From: an uncultured Sphingomonadaceae bacterium
GTDB lineage: Bacteria > Pseudomonadota > Alphaproteobacteria > Sphingomonadales > Sphingomonadaceae
Direction: 5' to 3'
NCBI GenBank assembly: GCA_947501325.1
Contig: CANMVC010000007.1
Coordinates: 1-49,740 of the forward strand
Length of the DNA stretch: 49,740 nt
Position 1 is the first letter of the stretch. Each line of letters begins with the position of its first letter. The position numbers and the translations under genes were made by a program. The notes under the pieces are model-generated. The model was not told the origin of the DNA. It was given only the letters and a program-made list of their open reading frames with translations, and made no database searches. This document shows, piece by piece, positions 34,396 through 42,729 of the stretch.

Positions 34396-37000
34396 GGCTC
34401 TTGCTCACTTGCTCCGATACGTCTTTCGAAAGCCCCGGCGTCGCGGCAATTTTCTCCAGTGCCAGCCGCATCAGTTCCGACCGACCGCGCTCATAGCGGC
34501 GCCAGCGCCCGAGCGATGGAATGAAACGTGCGGCAGTCTGGGGGTTCTGCCCGTCCAGTGCTATGACCATTTCGGCGACCATCTGATAGCCTTTGCCGGA
34601 TGGGTCATGAAACCGCACCGGGTTGCTGGTGAAACCCGTGTAAAGCGCGCGGACGCGATTGGGGTTTGACAAAGTGAAGTCAGGATGTTTCGCCAGACTT
34701 TCGATCCGCTTCACCGTATCGCTGCGCTGTGACATGGCCTGCAATGTAAACCATTTGTCGAGCACCAGCGCATTGTCCTTGAACCGTTTGAAGAAATCCT
34801 CAAATGCCCAGGTCCGCTCTTTGGCCTCCATATGCGACAATATACTCAACGCGCCCTGCATTGCGGTCATATTATTGGCTTCGCGAAATTGTTCGAAGGC
34901 CAGTTCTGCGGCATCTTCTACTTGCGACGCGGCGATATAACCAAGCGCGACATTGCGCAACTTGCGGTCTGCGCGCGCTTCGGCATCCAGCGAAAATTCG
35001 CCCGGCACGCATTGTTTGTAAAGGCGGCGGAACTTGCGTTCAAACTGCACGCCGATTTTGCCGCGCAATTTTTCGCGCGCATCATGAATGGCCTGTGGAT
35101 CGACCTCCACCATCTGGTCGCCCAGAAAGGCTTCGCTGGGCAGCAGAAGCAGTTCGGCCAGAAACGCGCGATCGATGTCCTCATCCGCCAAGACCGCGCC
35201 AACAGCTTGCAGGATAATGTCACGGTCCGCTGGCGTACCGGTGACCTGAGCGACCAGATAGCTGGTCATCAATTGCTGCATTGCCTCGAACCGCGCAAAC
35301 GGATCATCGTCATGGGATGACAGAAATGCAAGCTCCTCGGCAGTGCGGCTGCTCTCGAGAATGATCGGCGCGGAAAAACCGCGATTAATCGACAAAATCG
35401 GATGTTCTTTCTGTCCCTCAAAAGCAAAGCTCTGCTCCGGTTGATCCAGCGTGATGAGCTGCTCACCGTCATGTGTGCCGGTTTGCGGATCGAGCAAAGC
35501 AATTTTCAGGGGAATGACCATGCCGGATGGTTCGGGCTTCGCGCCGCTTGCAGACAGGCTTTGTTTCAGATCGAGCGTCGCGGTGCCGGTTTGCGGATCA
35601 TGGCTCAGTTTGGCCGACACGCGCGGCGTTCCAGGTGTCTGGTACCAGCCACGGAATTGGGCAAGGTCAATCTCGCCGCCCTCTTCCATGGCGACGACAA
35701 AATCTTCGCAGGTCGCAGCTTCCCCATCATGGCGATCGAAATAGAGATCAGTACCTTTGCGAAACCGCTCTGCGCCAAGCAAAGTCGCCATCATGCGAAT
35801 GACTTCCGCGCCCTTGTTATAGATGGTCGCGGTATAGAAGTTGGAAATTTCCTGATAGCTTTCCGGACGGATCGGATGCGCCAGCGGTCCGGCATCTTCT
35901 GGAAATTGCGCCGCACGCAGGATGCGGACATCTTCGATGCGCTTGAGCGCCGCCGATCCCATATCCGCCGAAAAACTCTGATCACGATAGACGGTAAAAC
36001 CTTCTTTCAGACTGAGCTGGAACCAGTCACGGCAGGTGACACGGTTGCCCGACCAATTGTGGAAATATTCATGCGCCACAACCCCTTCAATACCGTCGAA
36101 ATCCGCATCCGTAGCGACTTCCGGATCGGCCAGAATATAGCGGGAATTAAAGACATTCAGCCCCTTATTCTCCATTGCGCCCATATTGAAATCGCTCACC
36201 GCGACGATGTTGAACAGCCCCAGATCATATTCACGGCCATAAACCTCTTCGTCCCAGCGCATCGAATCTTTCAGCGCCTGCATCGCATGACCGGTGCGCG
36301 GCAAGTCACCATCACGCACCCAGATATTGAGCTCCACCGGTTTGCCTGACCGCGTCGTAAAACTGTCCGTATTGGCGACCAGATCACCGGCGACCAGCGC
36401 GAATAAATAGCTCGGCTTGGGCCAGGGATCATTCCACTGCGCCCAATGGCGGCCATTGTCGCCTTCGCCTTCCGCGACCTTGTCGCCATTGCACAGCAGG
36501 ATCGGGAAGGTCTGCTTGTCACCCTCCATCCGCACCGAATAGCGGCTCAATATGTCGGGCCGGTCGGGGAAGAAGGTAATCCGGCGAAACCCCTCTGCCT
36601 CGCACTGGGTACAGAGCATATCTTGCGAGGCGTAAAGCCCCATGAGCTGCGTGTTGGTCGATGGATCCAGCTCAACAGTAATTTCCACTTCATGCGCTGT
36701 GCCGGTGAGCGGCAGATGGAGATTGCCATCCACCAACTGCCAATCGGTCCATGCCGCGCCATCCACCTTGACGGCCGTCGGAATCAGTCCGTCGCCATCA
36801 AGCACCAATGGTTCCTGATATTTTGCCGATTTCGAACGCCGCACGTCGAGCATCGCGTGCACAACTGTGTGATCCAGACCAAGCTGAAAATCGAGCGCGA
36901 TGGCTGGTATGAACCAAGCCGGTGGTCGATAATCTTCGCGGCGGATGATGGCGGGGTCGGTCGCAGGCACAGCTGCGTCAGTCTTTTGGATATCTAGCAT
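34388..37000 (-). CDS. pepN: aminopeptidase N (M1 family)
   Basis: An 870-residue cytosolic zinc aminopeptidase that trims N-terminal residues from peptides. The substrate-anchoring exopeptidase motif is VSDFNMGAMENKGLNVFNSR. The zinc motif is VVAHEYFHNWSGNRVTCRDW, with the third ligand in LSLKEGFTVYRD. The order of domains (beta-saddle, thermolysin-like, beta-sandwich, long helical C-terminus) and the length match the E. coli PepN type. The ATG at 37000 leads MLDIQKTDAAVPATDPAIIR. It is divergent from the M48 protease, with a 26-bp palindrome in the shared upstream region. Confidence 0.96.
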   Translation of the reverse strand: MLDIQKTDAAVPATDPAIIRREDYRPPAWFIPAIALDFQLGLDHTVVHAMLDVRRSKSAKYQEPLVLDGDGLIPTAVKVDGAAWTDWQLVDGNLHLPLTGTAHEVEITVELDPSTNTQLMGLYASQDMLCTQCEAEGFRRITFFPDRPDILSRYSVRMEGDKQTFPILLCNGDKVAEGEGDNGRHWAQWNDPWPKPSYLFALVAGDLVANTDSFTTRSGKPVELNIWVRDGDLPRTGHAMQALKDSMRWDEEVYGREYDLGLFNIVAVSDFNMGAMENKGLNVFNSRYILADPEVATDADFDGIEGVVAHEYFHNWSGNRVTCRDWFQLSLKEGFTVYRDQSFSADMGSAALKRIEDVRILRAAQFPEDAGPLAHPIRPESYQEISNFYTATIYNKGAEVIRMMATLLGAERFRKGTDLYFDRHDGEAATCEDFVVAMEEGGEIDLAQFRGWYQTPGTPRVSAKLSHDPQTGTATLDLKQSLSASGAKPEPSGMVIPLKIALLDPQTGTHDGEQLITLDQPEQSFAFEGQKEHPILSINRGFSAPIILESSRTAEELAFLSSHDDDPFARFEAMQQLMTSYLVAQVTGTPADRDIILQAVGAVLADEDIDRAFLAELLLLPSEAFLGDQMVEVDPQAIHDAREKLRGKIGVQFERKFRRLYKQCVPGEFSLDAEARADRKLRNVALGYIAASQVEDAAELAFEQFREANNMTAMQGALSILSHMEAKERTWAFEDFFKRFKDNALVLDKWFTLQAMSQRSDTVKRIESLAKHPDFTLSNPNRVRALYTGFTSNPVRFHDPSGKGYQMVAEMVIALDGQNPQTAARFIPSLGRWRRYERGRSELMRLALEKIAATPGLSKDVSEQVSKSLA

Positions 37001-37051
37001 GGTTCTGCTTTATGACCGACGGCAGATTACTACAATCAAAGAATCCAACTT

Positions 37052-37077
37052 GACTGTATTGGATTTATAATACAGTC
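37052..37077. promoter_or_regulatory. operator-like palindrome between pepN and the M48 protease gene
   Basis: GACTGTATT (37052-37060) and AATACAGTC (37069-37077) are perfect inverted repeats around an 8-bp AT-rich centre that contains TATAAT across its edge. It lies in the 107-bp divergent region, about 30 bp before the GTG of the protease and about 50 bp before pepN. The position and symmetry fit a binding site for a dimeric regulator controlling one or both genes. No regulator gene is adjacent. Confidence 0.45.
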
Positions 37078-37107
37078 GGATCGGGTATTTTCCTCGGAGA
37101 CCATATT

Positions 37108-38415
37108 GTGAGATTTGGCAAACCCATCATCCATCCAATCTTTGGCAAAATCTTATTGCTATTGGTGACACTGACCATATCAACAGTGGCACAAGCTACG
37201 ACCGGCGGCTTTGATGTCGAAACCGCAACGCGGGCCTATATCGATACCTTGCAAGGCGAAGAACTGGAAAAATCCAATAGCTATTTTGAAGGTGGTTATT
37301 GGCTTATCCTTTGGGGCGCGATCATCGCTTTTCTAGTAGATTATTTCCTGTTGAAATCGCGTTTGTCTTCCGGTTTCCGCGCTTGGGCGGAACGGAAAGT
37401 AAAGCGAACATGGGCGGTCACGTGGCTCACATCGATACCCTATCTCGTGGCCAGCTTTGTACTGACCTTGCCTTGGACTGTTTACGCCGACTTCTTCCGT
37501 GAAAGGCAATATGACCTGATGAGCCAGAGTTTTGGCGAATGGGTCGGTGAACAGGCCATTGGACTTGTCATTACCCTCGTGGTTTTCCCGTTGCTGATCA
37601 CGGCAATTTTTGCGGTCATCCGGCGCGCACCCAAGACCTGGTGGATCTGGGGAACCGGTGTGATTTCGATATTTCTCTTTATTGGACTGTTATTGGGACC
37701 GGTGTTTATTTCGCCCCTGTTTAACGAATATACCGAAATGGAGCCCGGTCCATTGCGCGACCGGATTGTCGCCATGGCCGCTGAACATCATGTCCCGGCC
37801 GAGCATATCTATGTCTTCAACCAGTCCAAACAGCATAAGCGAATTTCAGCCAATGTATCAGGCATAGGACCCTCCATTCGCATATCACTCAATGACAATC
37901 TATTGGAGCGGACCGATCCTGAAGAGGTCGCGGCCGTAATGGGCCATGAACTGGGCCACTATGTTCTTGGACATACATGGCGGTCGATATTCATTATCGG
38001 CCTGATCATGGCCATTGGCCTGTACCTTGTAGCACGAATCGCGCCAAAGCTGATTGCGCGCCATGGCGAAAAATGGGGCGTCAGAGACATGAGCGATCCG
38101 GCAGCTTTGCCCTTGTTTGGCCTTTTGCTGACGGTCTATTTCCTCGCCGCAACACCGGCGCTTAATACACTGATCCGGGTGAATGAAAGCGATGCCGATC
38201 TCTTTGGCCTCAACGCTGCCCGCGAACCGGACGGGTTTGCCAAAGTTGCGATGCGCCTTTCGGAATATCGCAAAATTGAACCGGGAGAGATTGAGGAAAT
38301 GTTGTTCTTTGATCACCCGTCGGGCGCAACGCGCGTCAAAATGGCGATGGAATGGAAGGCGCAGAACATCGAAAACCCCGTTATTGTTCAGCCCGGTATG
38401 CTGGAGAAAGAATAG
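37108..38415 (+). CDS. M48 family metalloprotease, CAAX prenyl protease (Ste24)-like
   Basis: A 435-residue membrane zinc protease with Ste24/CAAX-type architecture. The N-terminus is hydrophobic (ILLLLVTLTISTVAQA, possibly a signal peptide), and several membrane helices follow. The zinc site is VMGHELGHYVLGHTWR (HExxH) with the third ligand in RVNESDADLFGLNAA. ERTDPEEVAAVMG and the ending FDHPSGATRVKMAMEWK are conserved. Bacteria lack prenylated CAAX proteins; homologues are thought to act in membrane protein quality control. The start is a GTG at 37108 with GGAG about 10 nt upstream. The next gene begins 6 bp after its stop. Confidence 0.93.
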   Translation: MRFGKPIIHPIFGKILLLLVTLTISTVAQATTGGFDVETATRAYIDTLQGEELEKSNSYFEGGYWLILWGAIIAFLVDYFLLKSRLSSGFRAWAERKVKRTWAVTWLTSIPYLVASFVLTLPWTVYADFFRERQYDLMSQSFGEWVGEQAIGLVITLVVFPLLITAIFAVIRRAPKTWWIWGTGVISIFLFIGLLLGPVFISPLFNEYTEMEPGPLRDRIVAMAAEHHVPAEHIYVFNQSKQHKRISANVSGIGPSIRISLNDNLLERTDPEEVAAVMGHELGHYVLGHTWRSIFIIGLIMAIGLYLVARIAPKLIARHGEKWGVRDMSDPAALPLFGLLLTVYFLAATPALNTLIRVNESDADLFGLNAAREPDGFAKVAMRLSEYRKIEPGEIEEMLFFDHPSGATRVKMAMEWKAQNIENPVIVQPGMLEKE

Positions 38416-38421
38416 ATAATC

Positions 38422-39222
38422 ATGCCTCATATGCTGATCTTTGGCTTGGGCTACACAGCCAACCGCCTTGCCGACCGACTGCGCGGCGACGGGTGGCAAG
38501 TAACCGGTACCCGGCGCGAAGCATCGGAAGGCGCCATTGCCTTTGATGACAAAAGCGCGGTTTTGGACGCGATAGATCAAGCCACCCACATAATCTCCTC
38601 CGTCCCGCCTGGTCGCGATGACAGTGACCCCGTGCTGGATCATTATGGCGCAGCGATAAAAGCGGCGACGCTCCGATGGACCGGCTATCTCTCGTCCACA
38701 GGGGTCTATGGCGATGCGAAAGGCGCGTGGGTTGATGAAACGGCTCCCGTCGGTTCGGGGCGACGCAAGGCGCGCAGCCATGCCGACTGCGGCTGGCAAG
38801 CGCTGCGCGACGATATTCGCGTGTTGCGCCTTCCCGGTATATATGGGCCGGGCCGCAATCCGATTACCAGGGTCCAGCAGGGCAAAGCCAAGCGTGTGGA
38901 TGTTCCGGGACAGGTGTTCAGCCGCATCCATGTCGATGACATTGTCGCTGCGATCATCGCATCTTTTGAAGGACCAGCCGGCGTTTACAATATTTCGGAC
39001 GATCTGCCGGCGCCACAGCATGCGGTTATTGCCCATGCTGCGCGGCTCATTGGCATGGAGCCGCCGCCCTTATTGTCAATAGAGGAGGCCGATTTATCCC
39101 CGTCCGCGCTGGGGTTTTACGAGGAAAACCGGCGTGTCGCCAATGGCAAAGCCAAGCGACTGCTCGGTTGGCAGCCACAATATCCGACTTTCAAGTCAGG
39201 CATGGCCGCGTTGGCAGAATAG
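38422..39222 (+). CDS. SDR-family NAD(P)-dependent epimerase/reductase (YeeZ-like)
   Basis: A 266-residue extended short-chain dehydrogenase of the YeeZ type. It begins with the Rossmann motif MLIFGLGYTANRLADRLRG (G-x-G-x-x-A variant). YLSSTGVYGDAKGAWVDE holds the TGVYG pattern of atypical SDRs. RLPGIYGPGRNPI and FSRIHVDDIVAAI follow. The normal catalytic Y-x-x-x-K is not evident, as in atypical SDRs, so the activity is unclear. It follows the M48 protease by 6 bp and is probably co-transcribed. It converges on the flavoprotein gene. Confidence 0.87.
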   Translation: MPHMLIFGLGYTANRLADRLRGDGWQVTGTRREASEGAIAFDDKSAVLDAIDQATHIISSVPPGRDDSDPVLDHYGAAIKAATLRWTGYLSSTGVYGDAKGAWVDETAPVGSGRRKARSHADCGWQALRDDIRVLRLPGIYGPGRNPITRVQQGKAKRVDVPGQVFSRIHVDDIVAAIIASFEGPAGVYNISDDLPAPQHAVIAHAARLIGMEPPPLLSIEEADLSPSALGFYEENRRVANGKAKRLLGWQPQYPTFKSGMAALAE

Positions 39223-39255
39223 GGTCAAGACGCTGCGCATTGGTCGCAGCCCTTT

Positions 39256-40191
39256 TTAGGCCAAGATCAAGTCAGCAAGTGCACGCCCGGAAACCCATGC
39301 GCATTCTACTCGGGGTCCCAACATCCAGTCGCCGCAGACACCGATTTTGAGATCACCGTTAAACAGCGCCTTACAATCCGCGCTTCCGGATCGCGCATAG
39401 CGCCAGCGATGGGCAGATGCGATCAACGGGTCGGGGAGCGCAGTGCCTGAAAGCTCGGCAAAGCGCACGGAAAGGCGCGCAATGACATCATCCTGGCTAT
39501 CCTCCAGATGATCCACGGACCATGAGGGAGAGGCCTGTATAACCCAGCTTTCCGGTCCCGTTCGACCGGGTTTGTCAGAATTACGGGCTGCCCATCCAAT
39601 GGTCGCATCATCACGAAATATCGGTTTGGCGATCCCCAAAGATTCCTCAAATGCCAGCATCAAGGTCCAGCATGGCGCGGAAGCTGTTGCTGCGGCGATA
39701 GCTGCAAAGTCTGGTTCCCAAGGGTCCAGCAATTCGGCCGCTTGTTCCGAAGGTATCGCCATGACGACAAGGTCGAAAAACGCATCTATCGGATCACCAT
39801 CGCTTTGTAATTGCCAAGTGTTTTCGTTTTTAACCAGGCCCACTATGCGTGCCGACCACGTCACATCATGACTGGCAGCGAGAAATTTTACCGGCGCGTT
39901 CATCGATGGCACGCCCACCCAAGCATCGTCACCTGCGTCAGGCCACCGACTGGCAGCGCCCAGCTTTTCCCAACCGCTTACTGTCTCTTGAAAGGCGGGA
40001 TCGCGAACCGTGAAATATTGCGCGCCATGATCAAAGCTTATGGTTCCCGCATCGCTGTCGATGCGCCGCGTTGACATTCGCCCGCCCGGTCCACGCGCTT
40101 TGTCGAACAAGGCAACCTGATGTCCCGCGGCTGCCAAATGGTCAGCGCACGCGAGGCCCGACAATCCCGAACCAATAATCGCAATTTTCAT
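39256..40191 (-). CDS. NAD(P)/FAD-dependent oxidoreductase, renalase-like
   Basis: A 311-residue flavoprotein. The dinucleotide-binding motif is IAIIGSGLSGLACADHLAAA at the N-terminus. The E/D strand end and second motif are VALFDKARGPGGRMSTRR, followed by ISFDHGAQYFTVRDPAF. This combination marks the renalase/amine-oxidase-like group. The C-terminal FAD segment is IGVCGDWMLGPRVECAWVSG. Bacterial renalase relatives oxidise aberrant dihydro-forms of NAD(P)H; that activity is possible, not shown. It is leftward, with a 136-bp divergent region to the DCC gene. Confidence 0.88.
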   Translation of the reverse strand: MKIAIIGSGLSGLACADHLAAAGHQVALFDKARGPGGRMSTRRIDSDAGTISFDHGAQYFTVRDPAFQETVSGWEKLGAASRWPDAGDDAWVGVPSMNAPVKFLAASHDVTWSARIVGLVKNENTWQLQSDGDPIDAFFDLVVMAIPSEQAAELLDPWEPDFAAIAAATASAPCWTLMLAFEESLGIAKPIFRDDATIGWAARNSDKPGRTGPESWVIQASPSWSVDHLEDSQDDVIARLSVRFAELSGTALPDPLIASAHRWRYARSGSADCKALFNGDLKIGVCGDWMLGPRVECAWVSGRALADLILA

Positions 40192-40327
40192 AACCAGGTC
40201 TTTCAGCCGTATGGCGTTGTTGGGGCAGAGTGGCCTATGCCAGCTCGAGAGATGGATGGATCGCAGGCGAGATGTCTAGCGAAATACAGTCATTGGACAA
40301 TATGTCCCAAAGAACGAGTATGGAAAT

Positions 40328-40687
40328 ATGACAAATGTTCAAGTCTGGTATGATGGCAGTTGTCCGTTATGTATCCGTGAGATTGCGCTGATGAAACGGC
40401 TCGACCGCAATAATGCCATAGAATTTATTGATTTGACGCGCTTTGAGACGCCTTGCCCGATAGATCGGAAATTGATGATGGATCGCTTTCACGCGTCGGA
40501 AAACGGCACCCTCTATTCAGGCGCAGCGGCTTTCGCAGCGATGTGGCGCGTTATTCCTCTGTTACGTCCACTCGGGCTGGCTGCGCGGCAATCTTGGATA
40601 TTAAATCTGCTGGAACAAACCTATCTGTTGTTCCTGCGTTTCCGACCGCGCCTGCAGCGGTTAGCGGGCGGAAGGGCCAAATCATGA
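40328..40687 (+). CDS. DCC family thiol-disulfide oxidoreductase-like protein (DUF393)
   Basis: A 119-residue DCC-family protein. The name-giving motif is VWYDGSCPLCIREIALMKR, with D-G-x-C-x-x-C at the end of the first strand. The hydrophobic AMWRVIPLLRPLGLAARQSW and the Arg-rich C-terminus are usual. The fold is thioredoxin-like but the substrates are unknown. The stop overlaps the next gene by 4 bp (ATGA), so it is coupled to the DUF427 gene. Confidence 0.9.
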   Translation: MTNVQVWYDGSCPLCIREIALMKRLDRNNAIEFIDLTRFETPCPIDRKLMMDRFHASENGTLYSGAAAFAAMWRVIPLLRPLGLAARQSWILNLLEQTYLLFLRFRPRLQRLAGGRAKS

Positions 40688-41181
40688 TGAGACCAAAACC
40701 TGATCCCGTGCGCAAAGGTCAGGAAAGCGTATGGAACTATCCCCGTCCGGCTATCGCGGAACCGAGTCCTTCGCGGATTGTGATCGAACATCAAGGTCTG
40801 GTCATAGCCGACAGTTCGGCAAGCATCCGCACGCTCGAAACCAGCCACCCGCCAAGCTATTACATACCGCCAGATGATATTGCCCCGGGTATGCTACGCC
40901 GGGCAGCGGGCAGCTCGTTTTGCGAATGGAAGGGCGCGGCAACCTATTGGGATGTCATTGTCGGCGATGTTATTCTGCCCAGGGTCGGGTGGAGCTACCC
41001 TAGTCCCAGCGAAACTTTTGCGATTCTGCGGGACCATGTCGCTTTCTACGCAGCACCGTTTGATCGCTGTAGCGTTGATGGCGAAAAAGTCGTGCCGCAA
41101 GCGGGTGTTTTCTATGGCGGCTGGATCACCAGCAAGCTAGCCGGGCCTTTCAAAGGGATTCCCGGAAGCCGAGGGTGGTGA
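40684..41181 (+). CDS. DUF427 domain protein
   Basis: A 165-residue DUF427 protein, a small beta-rich domain of unknown function. Typical pieces are RIVIEHQGLVIADSSASIRT, LETSHPPSYYIPPDDIAPGM, SSFCEWKGAATYWDV and HVAFYAAPFDRCSVDGEKV, ending FYGGWITSKLAGPFKG. The ATG at 40684 overlaps the stop of the DCC gene (ATGA). The UbiB-family gene follows 3 bp after its stop. The tight three-gene run suggests joint expression. What the protein binds is not known. Confidence 0.88.
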   Translation: MMRPKPDPVRKGQESVWNYPRPAIAEPSPSRIVIEHQGLVIADSSASIRTLETSHPPSYYIPPDDIAPGMLRRAAGSSFCEWKGAATYWDVIVGDVILPRVGWSYPSPSETFAILRDHVAFYAAPFDRCSVDGEKVVPQAGVFYGGWITSKLAGPFKGIPGSRGW

Positions 41182-41184
41182 TTT

Positions 41185-42540
41185 ATGGCGGACGATAGCA
41201 ATGATTCAAAAAGCCGGCGCGTTCCGAGCGGACGAATGTCCCGGTTTGGACAATTTGGCCGTCTGGCAGGCGGTGTCGCGGGCGGTATGATGGCAGAGGG
41301 CGCGCGCCGACTGGCGAGTGGCGAGCGCCCGGCCCTGCGAGATATGATGCTCACCCCGGGCAATGTCGCCAGGGTTGCTGATCGCCTGTCGCATTTGCGC
41401 GGGGCGGCGATGAAACTTGGCCAGATGATTTCGATGGATTCCGGCGACATGCTGCCTCCGGAACTGACTGAGATTATGGCACGGCTGCGCCAGAACGCGC
41501 ACCGCATGCCACCACAACAATTGCAAAAACTGTTGGCCGAGCAATGGGGCAAGGACTGGCGGAAACGCTTTACCCGCTTCGGCGCAACGCCGATCGCAGC
41601 GGCCTCCATCGGACAGGTCCATCGCGCGGTGGCCCCTGATGGTCGTGGTCTGGCCATCAAGGTCCAATATCCCGGTGTGCGGGAAAGCATCGATTCGGAT
41701 GTCGATAACGTGGCTGCCTTGCTGCGGATATCCAATCTCTTGCCGCCCGAGCTCGATATTGCGCCCTTGCTCGCGGAAGCGAAAAACCAGCTCCGTGAGG
41801 AAGCTGATTATGTTCGCGAGGGAGAATATCTGACCCTGTTCGGTAATTTGCTGGCAGATTCTCCCGATTATATCATTCCCGTTCTGGACGATGAATTCAC
41901 GACGGATCAAGTGCTGGCCATGAGCTTTGTCGAGGGGAAGGCGATTGAGACACTTGTGGAAGCGCCGCAAGAGACCCGCGACACAGTCATGCGACTGTTA
42001 TTCGGTTTGGTGCTGCGCGAAATATTTGAATTTGGCGTGATACAATCCGATCCCAACTTTGCAAATTATCGCTATCAACCGGAAACGGGAAAGCTGGTTC
42101 TGCTCGACTTTGGCGCAACACGGCAAGTGGATGCCGAAATAGCAAATGACTACAAACGCTTGATTATGGCAGCTTTTGAAGAAGATCGCGACGCCGTCCG
42201 AAAGCTTGCTTTGGCGGCCGGCTTCGTCAGTGAAACCGCTGTCAAAAGGCACCGTGACCGCATTGACAATATGATCGACATCATCCTTGGCGAGCTTAAT
42301 CGACCCGGTCTTTTTGATTTTAGTGACCGCCGCTTCGTGGGCGCCTTGAGCAAGCAGGGCATGGATGTTGCAGCTGACAAACAGGCTTGGCATATCCCGC
42401 CAACCGACTTGCTTTTCGTTCAGCGGAAAATAAGCGGCATGGCCCTGCTGGCCTCACGATTAAAGGCAAGAATAGACGTCCGCGCCATGGTGAGCGACTA
42501 TCTCGACATAGAGCTACGCAAGGCGAAAGAGCCTGGTTAG
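41185..42540 (+). CDS. ABC1/UbiB-family atypical kinase (AarF/COQ8-like)
   Basis: A 451-residue member of the UbiB/ADCK/COQ8 family, which supports ubiquinone biosynthesis through ATPase activity. The KxGQ motif is GAAMKLGQMISMDSGDMLPP, the Ala-rich loop AAASIGQVHRAV, the catalytic VIQSDPNFANYRY, and the metal-binding LVLLDFGATRQV. The QSDPNFAN form resembles eukaryotic COQ8 rather than E. coli UbiB (which has HADMHPGN-like sequence). It has no C-terminal membrane helices. Its N-terminus is Gly/Ala-rich. It is third in the DCC/DUF427 run. A quinone or redox context for the group is inference. Confidence 0.92.
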   Translation: MADDSNDSKSRRVPSGRMSRFGQFGRLAGGVAGGMMAEGARRLASGERPALRDMMLTPGNVARVADRLSHLRGAAMKLGQMISMDSGDMLPPELTEIMARLRQNAHRMPPQQLQKLLAEQWGKDWRKRFTRFGATPIAAASIGQVHRAVAPDGRGLAIKVQYPGVRESIDSDVDNVAALLRISNLLPPELDIAPLLAEAKNQLREEADYVREGEYLTLFGNLLADSPDYIIPVLDDEFTTDQVLAMSFVEGKAIETLVEAPQETRDTVMRLLFGLVLREIFEFGVIQSDPNFANYRYQPETGKLVLLDFGATRQVDAEIANDYKRLIMAAFEEDRDAVRKLALAAGFVSETAVKRHRDRIDNMIDIILGELNRPGLFDFSDRRFVGALSKQGMDVAADKQAWHIPPTDLLFVQRKISGMALLASRLKARIDVRAMVSDYLDIELRKAKEPG

Positions 42541-42572
42541 GCCGCATTCTCTTCGCGCAAAAGCAGGCATTG

Positions 42573-42585
42573 CCCCCGGCGGGGG
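42573..42585 (+). terminator. short GC-rich hairpin after the UbiB-family gene
   Basis: CCCCC (42573-42577) and GGGGG (42581-42585) close a 3-nt loop about 30 nt after the stop of the kinase gene. No T-run follows. It may mark the end of the DCC-DUF427-UbiB transcript. The remaining gap to 42729 shows only the AGGAG ribosome binding site of the next gene. Confidence 0.3.
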
Positions 42586-42729
42586 ACAAATGATAGGTAA
42601 CGTAAGGCTTCCTCTAGTTGCGCCCAGAATTCAGAATGATCCATGGTCCAGAGATTAATGTGGCGAAGTTAAACCATTGCATAACGAGAATATTAACGAC
42701 AAGCTGACGAAATATACAGGAGACGATAC

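Noticed and set aside
37050-37071. TTGACT followed by TATAAT between pepN and the M48 gene as a sigma-70 promoter
   Set aside because: The spacing is only 10 bp, too short for a -35/-10 pair; the sequence is better explained as part of the palindrome.
37900-39036. 378-residue minus-strand frame opposite the M48 protease and SDR genes
   Set aside because: Spans the junction of two well-supported genes on the other strand and has His/Arg-rich composition with no motif.
40298-40315. Near-palindrome TTGGACAATATGTCCCAA upstream of the DCC gene
   Set aside because: One arm has an extra base, so symmetry is imperfect; it is short and could be chance. Not listed as an operator.
41206-41970. 254-residue minus-strand frame inside the UbiB-family gene
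   Set aside because: Antisense to the KxGQ and Ala-rich loop motifs of a clear kinase-like gene.
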